Below the pieces are notes generated by a model that saw only the letters and a list, made by a program, of their open reading frames with translations, had not been told where the DNA came from and ran no database searches. Below, piece after piece: positions 48,446 through 57,328 of a stretch of DNA of 64,000 nucleotides. The stretch comes from Mycolicibacterium goodii (lineage in GTDB: Bacteria; Actinomycetota; Actinomycetes; Mycobacteriales; Mycobacteriaceae). The stretch is taken from contig NZ_CP012150.1 of the NCBI RefSeq assembly GCF_001187505.1, positions 5,056,048-5,120,047 on the forward strand, read 5' to 3'. The translations under genes were made by a program, and so were the position numbers. The number at the start of each line of letters is the position of its first letter. Positions within the stretch are counted from its first letter, which is position 1.

Positions 48446-49162
48446 CGCCGGCTCGCCGGTGATCTCCACCGAACCGCCTCGGTTCCAGGCCCACAACGCC
48501 AGGTCGGCGACCGTGCCGCGCACCGTCGCCGACGCGAGCACCACCTGGTGGTCCTGACTGCGGACCGCACGCGGCCAGTCCCCCGCCGCGCCGACGTCGA
48601 CCTGCCAGCGCTGCCCGGTGTCGGTCGCGACGAACTCCACCACCGCGGCCCGCCGATAGCTCGATCCCGCGGGCCGCCAGGCCCACATGACGTCCACCGC
48701 ATGGTCGACGGCCCCCGCCGCGACGTCGGCGGCCAGCGCCGAAATGGGCAGGCCCGCAGCGATTTCGGCATCCACCCGGTGCATCGTCGCCTCGTAGGTC
48801 TGCATCCGCCTGGTGAAGCCGACCGTCTGCTCCGGTGGCCACCACGACCACCTGGTCTCGGCGTCGTCGAGCCGGCGCAGTTCGGCCAGCAGCGCATTCG
48901 TCGCACCCTCGCGCAGCGCCAACAGGTCGGCCAGCGATTCGGGGCGCGCCGGCTTCGACCGTTCGACCGCGGCGACCCCGTCCTCGGATGTCACGTTGCG
49001 GAACAGCACCGCGGCCCAGAACAGGTGCACCTCGGTCAGATGCCACAGCAGATCCGACGCGGTCCAGTCCGGGCACGTCGGACAGGGCGCATCGGCTGGC
49101 GTGTGGGACAGGACCTCGGCGAACCGCCGGGCCTCGGCATCGATGATCGCGAGCCGGTTCAC
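48404..49162 (-). CDS. Maleylpyruvate isomerase-type mycothiol-dependent protein
   Basis: A 252-residue protein with an MDMPI N-terminal DinB-like four-helix bundle: metal ligands His in LLWHLTEVH and the Glu/His pair in YEATMHRVD. A C-terminal domain (AVVEFVATDTGQRWQVDVG onward) completes the family architecture. Such enzymes use mycothiol, the actinobacterial thiol; the substrate here is unknown. Confidence 0.87.
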   Translation of the reverse strand: MNRLAIIDAEARRFAEVLSHTPADAPCPTCPDWTASDLLWHLTEVHLFWAAVLFRNVTSEDGVAAVERSKPARPESLADLLALREGATNALLAELRRLDDAETRWSWWPPEQTVGFTRRMQTYEATMHRVDAEIAAGLPISALAADVAAGAVDHAVDVMWAWRPAGSSYRRAAVVEFVATDTGQRWQVDVGAAGDWPRAVRSQDHQVVLASATVRGTVADLALWAWNRGGSVEITGEPASVSALDAVVSRGM

Positions 49163-49174
49163 GGCCCCAGCATG

Positions 49175-49687
49175 TCACCCGATCGGGTGTTCTGTCCGCT
49201 TGTCACCGTTCCAGTGCCGCAGACCCGTGACGGTTCCGGTGATGTCGCGGGGCCGCCCGGCGATGCGCAGGGCCGTCGCCAGCCGTGCGGGTGCGATGCG
49301 CCGGGCCAGCGTGACGTGCGGGGTCCACTGTCCCGGTCCGGTGTGCGGCAGCGCCGACGGTGTCATGAACGGCACGCACGCCCGGTAGACCTCGACCTGC
49401 AGCTCCAGCAGTGCGACCGTGGGCACCAACAGCCGCGCCAGCACGTCGGCCGAGCGCCCGAAGATCAGCGTGGCGCCGAGCTGGCAGGGCAACGGAAGCC
49501 GGTCGATGACGGGGCGCAGGATCGGTTCGACCTCGGCGTCGATGTGCTGGGCGACCGCCAAGGTGGCGTGGGGCCGGCCTGCGGGGGCCTGACTCGGGAT
49601 CCCGGCGTCGCGCAGTGCGTCCCAGATGCGCCGCACCGTCGCCTCGGTGTCCTCGTCGAAGACGAGTTCGACGGAGTGCACCATCAC
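49175..49687 (-). CDS. 2'-5' RNA ligase / cyclic phosphodiesterase-fold protein
   Basis: A 170-residue protein with the two HxTx motifs of the 2H phosphoesterase superfamily: HATLAV near residue 40 and HVTLAR near 123. It could act as a 2',3'-cyclic phosphodiesterase or RNA ligase; the natural substrate is unknown. The GTG at 49687 and the following ATG both lie behind a GGAGGA site. It sits 18 bp after bioD on the same strand. Confidence 0.85.
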   Translation of the reverse strand: MMVHSVELVFDEDTEATVRRIWDALRDAGIPSQAPAGRPHATLAVAQHIDAEVEPILRPVIDRLPLPCQLGATLIFGRSADVLARLLVPTVALLELQVEVYRACVPFMTPSALPHTGPGQWTPHVTLARRIAPARLATALRIAGRPRDITGTVTGLRHWNGDKRTEHPIG

Positions 49688-49705
49688 CTGCTCCTCCCGC
49701 GGGCG

Positions 49706-50383
49706 TCAGCTCAGGCTCGTGATCCAGTCTGCGTCAAACGCCGCCGCGCTCAAATCTTCGAAACGCCCGGGGGTGGCGACACCGACCCCGGCGGGCAGCA
49801 CCGCGCGCACCGGTGCGAGGTCGGCGAGAGCCTGTCGGTTGTCCAGCTCGGCCACCCCGGGATTCTGCGGCCAGGCCCCGATCACCAGGCCGGCGCACGA
49901 AAGTTGTTGATGGGCAAGCGCTTCCAAGGTCAACGCGGTGTGGTTGAGCGTGCCCAGCCCCGCGGACACCACGACGAGCACCTGCGCGTCGAGGTCGCCC
50001 GCGAGGTCACGCAGCGTGACGCCGTCAGCGCCCAGCGCGACGAGCAGGCCGCCGGCGCCCTCGACCAGGGTCAGCCGACCGGGGCCGTCGACCGCGCGCA
50101 CCGATTGCACGAGTTCGGTGCGGGTGGGCAGCGCCGCACCGGCCCGGCCCGCGGCGGCGACCGGCGCCAACGGTTCGGGGTAACGCCATCCGCCGTGCAG
50201 TGCGGTGACCCCGGACAGCCGGCGGACCTCGCCGAGATCGTCGTCGCCGTCGATGGTTCCGGTCTGCACCGGCTTGCACACCGCGACGTCGCGGCCCGCG
50301 AGCCGGGCCGCGCACGCCAGCGCGGCCGTCGTCACCGTCTTGCCGACACCGGTGTCGGTGCCGGTCACCGCGAGCACCGTCAT
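49706..50383 (-). CDS. bioD: Dethiobiotin synthetase
   Basis: ATP-dependent carboxylation of DAPA to dethiobiotin. The 225-residue protein begins [22 protein letters not shown] (P-loop), followed by VCKPVQTG and the VEGAGGLLV motif. ATG 50383 overlaps the bioF stop (ATGA). An upstream in-frame extension was rejected as arginine-rich and non-homologous. Confidence 0.95.
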   Translation of the reverse strand: MTVLAVTGTDTGVGKTVTTAALACAARLAGRDVAVCKPVQTGTIDGDDDLGEVRRLSGVTALHGGWRYPEPLAPVAAAGRAGAALPTRTELVQSVRAVDGPGRLTLVEGAGGLLVALGADGVTLRDLAGDLDAQVLVVVSAGLGTLNHTALTLEALAHQQLSCAGLVIGAWPQNPGVAELDNRQALADLAPVRAVLPAGVGVATPGRFEDLSAAAFDADWITSLS

Positions 50384-51528
50384 GCGCGCGCGGCGGCCAG
50401 CACGTGGGTGAGCACCTGTCGCGCGATGGTCATCTCGTCCTCGGTCAGCGATGCCCGCGCCGTCAGGCGCAGCCGCGAGGTGCCCACCGGAACCGAGGGC
50501 GGGCGGAAGCAGCCGACGCGCACACCGCGGTCGAGACACGCGGCGGCGGCACCAACGGCGACGTCCGGGTCGCCGAGAATCACCGATACCACCGCCGAGT
50601 CGGGTGTTTCGGTGACGCCCGAGATCGCGGCCAGTTCCGCGGCACGGTCCAGCACCGCGCGGGCGCGCTGCGGTTCGGCGATCAGCACCCGCAGCGCGGC
50701 GGCCGCGGCGCCGACGGCGGCCGGCGCCAGACCGGTGTCGAAGATGAACGAGCGCGCCGTGTCGACGAGGTGCGCGCGCACCGCCTCGGGGCCGAGAACC
50801 GCGCCGCCCTGGCTGCCGAGCGCCTTCGACAGCGTCGTCGTCACCACGATGTCCGGGGCGCCTGCCAGACCGGCCTCGTAGAGCAGGCCCTGACCACCCG
50901 GACCGCGCACCCCCAGACCGTGGGCCTCGTCGACGAGCAGCAGCGCGCCGTGCCTGCGGCACACCGCGTGCAGGTCCCGCAGCGGGGCCAGGACACCGTC
51001 GGCGCTGAACACCGATTCGGTGACCACGACGGCGCGGTCCTCGGAGCGGGCCGCCAGTGCCGCGTCGACCGCGTCGACATCGCGGTGCGGCGACACCACC
51101 ACCCGGGCCCGGGCCAGGCGGCACGCGTCGACCAGCGACGCATGCGACAGCGCATCGGAGACGATCAGCGAGCCCGGCCCGGACAGCGCCACCAGCGCGC
51201 CCAGGTTGGCGGTGTAGCCGGAGGAGAACACCAGCGCCGATTCGGCACCGAGGAACGCCGCAAGCTCCCGCTCGAACGCCTCGTGCAGCTCGGTGTTGCC
51301 GGTCACCAGGCGCGAGCCGCCCGCACCCGCGCCCCAGGTGCGCAGTGCCTCGACGCCGCCGTCGAGCACCGCGGGATGCTGCGACAGACCCAGGTAGTCG
51401 TTCGACGCCAGGTCGAGTTCGGCCCCGACGGGCGGACGGACCCGCAGTTCACGGCGCAGCCCCTCGGCCCGGCGGCGTTGTTCGACGTCGGCCAGCCAGG
51501 CCAACGGTGAAAGACCTGTGCGGGTCAC
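50380..51528 (-). CDS. bioF: 8-Amino-7-oxononanoate synthase
   Basis: PLP enzyme joining pimeloyl thioester and alanine. The 382-residue protein has [40 protein letters not shown] and the PLP lysine in [16 protein letters not shown] 51528 has a GGGAGA site. It follows bioA by 82 bp, with a BioQ box in that gap, so bioFD probably has its own repressible promoter. Confidence 0.95.
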   Translation of the reverse strand: MTRTGLSPLAWLADVEQRRRAEGLRRELRVRPPVGAELDLASNDYLGLSQHPAVLDGGVEALRTWGAGAGGSRLVTGNTELHEAFERELAAFLGAESALVFSSGYTANLGALVALSGPGSLIVSDALSHASLVDACRLARARVVVSPHRDVDAVDAALAARSEDRAVVVTESVFSADGVLAPLRDLHAVCRRHGALLLVDEAHGLGVRGPGGQGLLYEAGLAGAPDIVVTTTLSKALGSQGGAVLGPEAVRAHLVDTARSFIFDTGLAPAAVGAAAAALRVLIAEPQRARAVLDRAAELAAISGVTETPDSAVVSVILGDPDVAVGAAAACLDRGVRVGCFRPPSVPVGTSRLRLTARASLTEDEMTIARQVLTHVLAAARA

Positions 51529-51600
51529 GGGCTCTCCCTCGGTGTGGGTGCCGGCGGGCCGGTGGGTGCCGACAATTGAACACGTCGGCGGGCCGACACT

Positions 51601-51613
51601 TGAACACCGTTCA
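51601..51613. promoter_or_regulatory. BioQ box overlapping the bioA stop, upstream of bioFD
   Basis: TGAACACCGTTCA is the third copy of TGAAC-N3-GTTCA and carries the same GGTTA flank. Its right-hand TCA is the reverse complement of the bioA stop codon (51611-51613). A half site, TGAACAC, lies at 51577-51583. The box is 73 bp before the bioF GTG. Confidence 0.85.
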
Positions 51614-52909
51614 GGTTAATGCACGCGCGACGCCGACCATGCCCGCGGTGATCTGGGCGACCTCCTCGGCGGTGCAGATGAAAGGCGGCATGGCGTAGAT
51701 CAGCTTGCCGAACGGGCGCAGCCACACCCGGTGTCGCAGCGCCGTCGTGGTGGCCAGTGGCATGTCCACCGGTTCGCGCATCTCGATCACGCCGATCGCG
51801 CCGAGAACGCGCACATCGGCCACGCCGCGCAGGTCGCGCGCGGGCTCAAGGCCGGTGCGCAGCCCCTCCTCGATCGCGGCCACCTGAGCGCGCCAGTCGC
51901 TGTTGATCAGCAGTTCGACCGCCGCCACCCCGACCGCGCAGGCCAGCGCGTTGGCCATGAACGTCGGGCCGTGCATGAGTGCCCCCGGTTGGCCCGAACT
52001 GATGGTCTGCGCGACCCGCGCCGTGCACAGCGTCGCCGCCAAGGTGATGTAGCCGCCGGTGAGCGCCTTGCCCACGCACATGATGTCGGGGCTGACCCCG
52101 GCATGCTCGGCGGCGAACAGCTTGCCGGTGCGCCCGAAACCGGTGGCGATCTCGTCGAAGATGAGCAGCACGTCGTGGCGGTCGCAGATGGCGCGCAGAT
52201 CCGCCAGGTACCGCGGATCGTGGAACCGCATACCGCCCGCGCCCTGCACTACGGGTTCGACGATCACCGCGGCGAGTTCGTCGGCGTGCTCGGCGAGTTG
52301 CCGCTCGAACGCCGCGGAATAGGCCCGGTCGTAGTCCCGCGGCACGGCCGCGGCGAACTCCTGCGCCACCAGCACATCGGTCCACAGCGAATGCATGCCG
52401 CCGTCGGGGTCGCACACGCTCATCGGGGTGAAGGTGTCCCCGTGGTAGCCACCCCGCCACGTCATCAGGCGGTGCTTGGCGCCGCGGCCCAGGCTGCGCC
52501 AGTACTGCAGCGCCATCTTGACCGCGACCTCGACCGAAACCGATCCGGAATCACTGAAGAACACGGTGTCCAGGCCGTCGGGGGTGAGCTCGACGAGCAG
52601 CTGCGCCAACCGGGCCGCGGGCTCGTGCGTCAGGCCGCCGAACATGACGTGGTTCATGGTCGCGAGCTGGCTGTTGATCGCCCGATCCAGTTCCGGATGG
52701 CCGTGGCCGTGCACCGCGGTCCACCACGACGCCATGGCGTCGAGGACGTCGATGCGCGCGCCGTCGGACGGGTCGATCACCGTCAGCCAGGCGCCCTTCG
52801 CGCCGACCGCCACGACCGGCGGGAACGCGTCCGCGTCGATCCTGCTGTACGGGTGCCAGATGTGGGCGGCGTCGATGGCACTGATCTGCGCCGGGGTCAG
52901 GTCGGCCAC
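51611..52909 (-). CDS. bioA: Adenosylmethionine-8-amino-7-oxononanoate aminotransferase
   Basis: Transaminates KAPA to DAPA with SAM as amino donor. The 432-residue fold-type I protein has [35 protein letters not shown], the PLP lysine in [15 protein letters not shown] and [17 protein letters not shown] 52909 is the start. GAACGCGTTC at 52946-52955 in the upstream region resembles a BioQ box with a shortened spacer. Confidence 0.95.
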   Translation of the reverse strand: MADLTPAQISAIDAAHIWHPYSRIDADAFPPVVAVGAKGAWLTVIDPSDGARIDVLDAMASWWTAVHGHGHPELDRAINSQLATMNHVMFGGLTHEPAARLAQLLVELTPDGLDTVFFSDSGSVSVEVAVKMALQYWRSLGRGAKHRLMTWRGGYHGDTFTPMSVCDPDGGMHSLWTDVLVAQEFAAAVPRDYDRAYSAAFERQLAEHADELAAVIVEPVVQGAGGMRFHDPRYLADLRAICDRHDVLLIFDEIATGFGRTGKLFAAEHAGVSPDIMCVGKALTGGYITLAATLCTARVAQTISSGQPGALMHGPTFMANALACAVGVAAVELLINSDWRAQVAAIEEGLRTGLEPARDLRGVADVRVLGAIGVIEMREPVDMPLATTTALRHRVWLRPFGKLIYAMPPFICTAEEVAQITAGMVGVARALT

Positions 52910-52999
52910 AGACCGGGAGCCTAGCCCTTTGCCCGCGGGCGTGATGAACGCGTTCCGGATGTGAGCAGACCCGGGTTCTTAGGTAAATTGACCTCGATC

Positions 53000-55165
53000 A
53001 TGATGACCCTCTCCCCGACGCGGCCGGCGCCGCTCAGTCGCGATACGCGCGCCGCAACGCCGTCAATGGGGACCCGGAAGTCCGGTTTCTACCGTCACGA
53101 TCTCGACGGCCTCCGCGGCGTCGCGATCATCATGGTGGCCGTCTTCCACATCTGGTTCGGCCGCGTTTCCGGTGGTGTCGACGTGTTTCTCGCGCTGTCC
53201 GGGTTCTTCTTCGGCGGCAAGATCCTGCGCACCGCACTGGACCGGTCCACGCCGCTGCGGCCGCTGTCAGAGGTGGTCCGCCTGGTGCGGCGGCTACTTC
53301 CCGCACTGGTCGTCGTGCTCGCCGCTGCCGCGGTCCTGACCATCCTCATTCAGCCGGAAACCCGGTGGGAAGCGTTTGCTGACCAGAGCCTGGCAAGCCT
53401 GGGCTACTACCAGAACTGGGAGTTGGCGAACACCGCAGCGGATTACCTTCGCGCCGGTGAGACGGTCAGCCCGCTGCAGCACATCTGGTCGATGTCGGTG
53501 CAGGGCCAGTTCTACATCGCGTTCCTGGTGCTGATTCTCGGGTTCGCCTATCTGTTCCGGCGGCTGTTCGGCCGCCATCTGCGGACCTTCTTCATCGTGC
53601 TGCTCGCGGCGCTGACCATCGCGTCGTTCGTGTACGCGATCATCGCCCACAACACCGATCAGGCCACCGCCTACTACAACAGTTTCGCCCGGGCCTGGGA
53701 ATTGCTGTTGGGTGCGTTGGCCGGAGCGCTCGTGGGTTTCGTGCGGTGGCCGATGTGGCTGCGCACCGTGGTGTCGGTCGTCTCGCTCGGCGTCATCCTG
53801 TCCTGCGGCTGGTTCATCGACGGGGTCAAGGAGTTCCCGGGCCCGTGGACGCTCGTGCCGGTCGGCGCGGCGATCCTGTTCATCCTGTCCGCGGCGAACC
53901 GCACGGGTGATCTGAAAACGGCGGGCCGCCTGCCCGCGCCCAACCGCCTGCTGGCGACGGCGCCGTTCGTCGCGCTGGGTTCGATGGCCTACTCGCTGTA
54001 CCTGTGGCACTGGCCGCTGCTGATCTTCTGGTTGTCGTACTCCGGTCACACCGAGGCGAACTTCCTCGAAGGCACGATCGTGCTGCTGGTGTCGGCGGTG
54101 CTGGCCTGGTTGACGACGCGCTACATCGAGGAACCGTTGCGCGCCCAAACCAACCGGGCCCCGGCTCCGGTGGCCGTGCCGCTACGGGCCCGGCTGCGCC
54201 GTCCGACGATCGTGCTCGGCTCTGTCGTCGCCCTGCTCGGTGTCGCGCTGACCGCGACGTCGTTCACGTGGCGCGAGCACGTCACCGTGCAGCGCGCCAG
54301 CGGCAAGGAACTGTCCGGGTTGGCGGCGCGGGACTATCCGGGAGCGCGCGCCCTGATCGACCACGCGCGGGTGCCCAAGCTGCCGATGCGGCCGACCGTG
54401 CTGGAGGCCAAGGACGACCTACCGATCTCGACGACCGAGGGCTGCATCAGCGACTTCGCCAATGTCGGGGTGATCAACTGCACCTACGGCGACAAGAACG
54501 CCACCCGCACCATCGCGCTGGCCGGCGGGTCCCACGCCGAGCACTGGATCACCGCGCTCGACCTGCTGGGAAAGCAGCACAACTTCAAGATCGTCACCTA
54601 CCTGAAGATGGGTTGCCCGCTGACCACCGAAGAGGTGCCGCTGGTCAGCGGCGACAACCGCCCCTACCCCAAGTGCCACGAATGGAATCAACGGGTGATG
54701 GCGAAGTTGATCGCCGACCATCCCGACTTCGTGTTCACCACCTCGACCCGCCCGTGGAACATCAAACCCGGTGACGTGATGCCCAGTACGTACCTCGGCA
54801 TCTGGGAGGCGTTCTCCGACAACAACATCCCCGTCCTGGCGATGCGTGACACACCGTGGCTGACCCGCAACGGCAAGCCGTACTTCCCGGCCGACTGCCT
54901 GGCCGACGGCGGCGACGCCGTCTCCTGCGGGATCAAACGATCCAAGGTGCTCTCCGACCGCAACCCCACACTGGATTATCTCGATCGGTTTCCGCTGATG
55001 AAGCCGCTCGACATGAGTGACGCGGTGTGCCGTCCGGACTACTGTCGGGTGGTGGAGGGAAACGTCCTGTTGTACCACGACTCTCACCATCTGTCCGCAA
55101 CCTACATGCGCACCATGACCAACGAACTGGGGCGCCAGATGGCGGCCGCGACCGGTTGGTGGTGA
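53000..55165 (+). CDS. Acyltransferase-3 / SGNH-domain membrane protein (Rv1565c-like)
   Basis: A 721-residue protein. The N-terminal ~400 residues form about ten or eleven helices with acyltransferase-3 motifs HDLDGLRGVAIIMVAVFHIW and LWHWPLLIF; the C-terminal ~280 residues are an extracytoplasmic SGNH domain with SxH in ALAGGSHAEHW and a DSHHLS block near the end. It probably O-acylates an envelope glycan or glycolipid. The first SGNH motif reads GGSH instead of GDSH. ATG 53000 was chosen over GTG 52961; both are plausible. It is 6 bp before treX and may be co-transcribed. Confidence 0.87.
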   Translation: MMTLSPTRPAPLSRDTRAATPSMGTRKSGFYRHDLDGLRGVAIIMVAVFHIWFGRVSGGVDVFLALSGFFFGGKILRTALDRSTPLRPLSEVVRLVRRLLPALVVVLAAAAVLTILIQPETRWEAFADQSLASLGYYQNWELANTAADYLRAGETVSPLQHIWSMSVQGQFYIAFLVLILGFAYLFRRLFGRHLRTFFIVLLAALTIASFVYAIIAHNTDQATAYYNSFARAWELLLGALAGALVGFVRWPMWLRTVVSVVSLGVILSCGWFIDGVKEFPGPWTLVPVGAAILFILSAANRTGDLKTAGRLPAPNRLLATAPFVALGSMAYSLYLWHWPLLIFWLSYSGHTEANFLEGTIVLLVSAVLAWLTTRYIEEPLRAQTNRAPAPVAVPLRARLRRPTIVLGSVVALLGVALTATSFTWREHVTVQRASGKELSGLAARDYPGARALIDHARVPKLPMRPTVLEAKDDLPISTTEGCISDFANVGVINCTYGDKNATRTIALAGGSHAEHWITALDLLGKQHNFKIVTYLKMGCPLTTEEVPLVSGDNRPYPKCHEWNQRVMAKLIADHPDFVFTTSTRPWNIKPGDVMPSTYLGIWEAFSDNNIPVLAMRDTPWLTRNGKPYFPADCLADGGDAVSCGIKRSKVLSDRNPTLDYLDRFPLMKPLDMSDAVCRPDYCRVVEGNVLLYHDSHHLSATYMRTMTNELGRQMAAATGWW

Positions 55166-55171
55166 CCTCCG

Positions 55172-57328
55172 GTGTCCGATCCGACTTCACGACCGGCGAC
55201 GCCGGTGCCCATGGTGTGGCCCGGGGAGGCCTACCCGCTCGGCGCGACCTACGACGGAGCCGGAACGAACTTCTCGTTGTTCTCCGAGGTCGCCGAACGT
55301 GTCGAACTGTGCCTGATCGCCAAGGACGGCTCCGAGACCAGGATCAACCTCGAAGAGGTCGACGGGTACGTGTGGCACGCCTACCTGCCGACGATCTCAC
55401 CGGGGCAGCGCTACGGCTTCCGGGTGTACGGCCCGTGGGACCCGTCGCAGGGTCTGCGCTGCGACCCGAGCAAGTTGCTGCTCGACCCGTACGGCAAGTC
55501 GTTCCACGGTGACTTCGACTTCACCCAGGCGCTGTTCTCCTACGACCTGAACGCCGACCCACCCGGCACCGGCGAGCCGCCGCGCGTCGACTCGCTGGGG
55601 CACACCATGACCAGCGTGGTGATCAACCCGTTCTTCCAGTGGGGATCCGACCGCGCCCCCAAGACCCCGTACCACGACACCGTGATCTATGAGGCGCACG
55701 TCAAGGGCATGACGCAGACCCATCCGGGTATCCCCGATGCGCTGCGCGGCACCTACGCGGGCCTGTGCCACCCGGTGATCATCGACCACCTCAAGTCGCT
55801 CAGCGTCACCGCGATCGAATTGATGCCGGTGCACCAGTTCATGCACGACCACCGTCTGCTGGACCTCGGGCTGCGAAACTACTGGGGCTACAACACCGTC
55901 GGCTTCTTCGCGCCCCACTTCCAGTACGCGGCGACCCGCAACGCCGGCGGCGCGGTGGCCGAGTTCAAGACGATGGTCAAGGCCTTCCACGACGCGGGTA
56001 TCGAGGTGATCCTCGACGTCGTCTACAACCACACCGCCGAGGGCAACCACCTCGGCCCCACGATCAACTTTCGCGGTATCGACAACGCCGCGTACTACCG
56101 CCTGCTCGACGGTCAACCCGAGTTGTACAAGGACTTCACCGGCACCGGCAACAGCCTCAACGCCCGGCATCCGCACACCCTGCAGCTGATCATGGACTCG
56201 CTGCGGTACTGGGTGCTCGACATGCACGTCGACGGCTTCCGTTTCGACCTGGCCTCCACGCTGGCGCGGGAATTCTATGACGTCGACCGGCTTTCGGCGT
56301 TCTTCGATCTGGTGCAACAGGATCCGGTGGTCAGCCAGGTCAAGTTGATCGCCGAACCATGGGATGTCGGCGAGGGCGGCTACCAGGTGGGCAACTTCCC
56401 AGGTTTATGGACCGAGTGGAACGGGAAATATCGCGACACTGTGCGTGATTACTGGCGGGGCGAGCCCGCAACCCTCGCCGAGTTCGCCTCGCGACTGACC
56501 GGTTCCTCGGACCTCTACGAGGCGACCGGTCGGCGTCCGAGCGCGAGCATCAACTTCGTGACCTGTCACGACGGATTCACCCTCAACGATCTGGTCTCGT
56601 ACAACGAGAAACACAACGAGGCCAACGGCGAGGACAACCGCGACGGCGAGAGCCACAACCGGTCGTGGAACTGCGGGGTGGAGGGTCCCACCGACGATCC
56701 CGACATCCTCGCGCTGCGGGCCAAGCAGATGCGCAACATCATGGCCACGCTGATGCTCTCGCAGGGCACCCCGATGATCGCCCACGGCGACGAGATCGGC
56801 CGGACACAGTTGGGCAACAACAATGTCTACTGCCAGGATTCGGAGGTGTCCTGGATGGACTGGTCGCTGTGCCAGAAGAACGCCGACCACCTCGAATTCA
56901 CCCGCAAGGTCGTGGCGTTCCGCAAGCAGCATCCGGTGTTCCGGCGGCGCCGGTTCTTCGAGGGCGAGCCGATCCGCAGCGGCGACCAGGTGCGCGACAT
57001 CGCGTGGCTGACCCCGGCCGGAACGGAGATGACCCCGGAGGACTGGGGCTCGGGCCTCGGCACGTGCGTGGCGGTGTTCCTCAACGGTGAGGCGATCCCC
57101 ACCCCCAACGCGCGCGGCGAGCGGGTGGTCGACGACTCATTCCTGTTGTGCTTCAACTCCAATGACCATCCGCAGGATTTCGTGACCCCGAACGGCGACT
57201 ACGCCACCGAGTGGACCGCCGACATCGACACCGCCGATCCGGTCGGCAACTCCGACCTTGTGGTCAGGGCCGGCGAGAAGGTCTCCATCCGGCCGCGCTC
57301 GGTCCTCGTCCTGCGTAAGACGGCGTGA
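55172..57328 (+). CDS. treX: Glycogen debranching enzyme (isoamylase type)
   Basis: Hydrolyses alpha-1,6 branches, giving linear maltodextrins for TreY/TreZ. The 718-residue GH13 protein has an N-terminal CBM48-like domain, DVVYNHTAEG, nucleophile Asp in VDGFRFDLAS, acid Glu in LIAEPWDVGEGGYQVG, and HDGFTLNDLVSYNEKHN. GTG 55172 lies 6 bp after the acyltransferase stop. Its stop overlaps the treY GTG, so treX-treY-treZ form one operon. Also named glgX. Confidence 0.94.
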   Translation: MSDPTSRPATPVPMVWPGEAYPLGATYDGAGTNFSLFSEVAERVELCLIAKDGSETRINLEEVDGYVWHAYLPTISPGQRYGFRVYGPWDPSQGLRCDPSKLLLDPYGKSFHGDFDFTQALFSYDLNADPPGTGEPPRVDSLGHTMTSVVINPFFQWGSDRAPKTPYHDTVIYEAHVKGMTQTHPGIPDALRGTYAGLCHPVIIDHLKSLSVTAIELMPVHQFMHDHRLLDLGLRNYWGYNTVGFFAPHFQYAATRNAGGAVAEFKTMVKAFHDAGIEVILDVVYNHTAEGNHLGPTINFRGIDNAAYYRLLDGQPELYKDFTGTGNSLNARHPHTLQLIMDSLRYWVLDMHVDGFRFDLASTLAREFYDVDRLSAFFDLVQQDPVVSQVKLIAEPWDVGEGGYQVGNFPGLWTEWNGKYRDTVRDYWRGEPATLAEFASRLTGSSDLYEATGRRPSASINFVTCHDGFTLNDLVSYNEKHNEANGEDNRDGESHNRSWNCGVEGPTDDPDILALRAKQMRNIMATLMLSQGTPMIAHGDEIGRTQLGNNNVYCQDSEVSWMDWSLCQKNADHLEFTRKVVAFRKQHPVFRRRRFFEGEPIRSGDQVRDIAWLTPAGTEMTPEDWGSGLGTCVAVFLNGEAIPTPNARGERVVDDSFLLCFNSNDHPQDFVTPNGDYATEWTADIDTADPVGNSDLVVRAGEKVSIRPRSVLVLRKTA

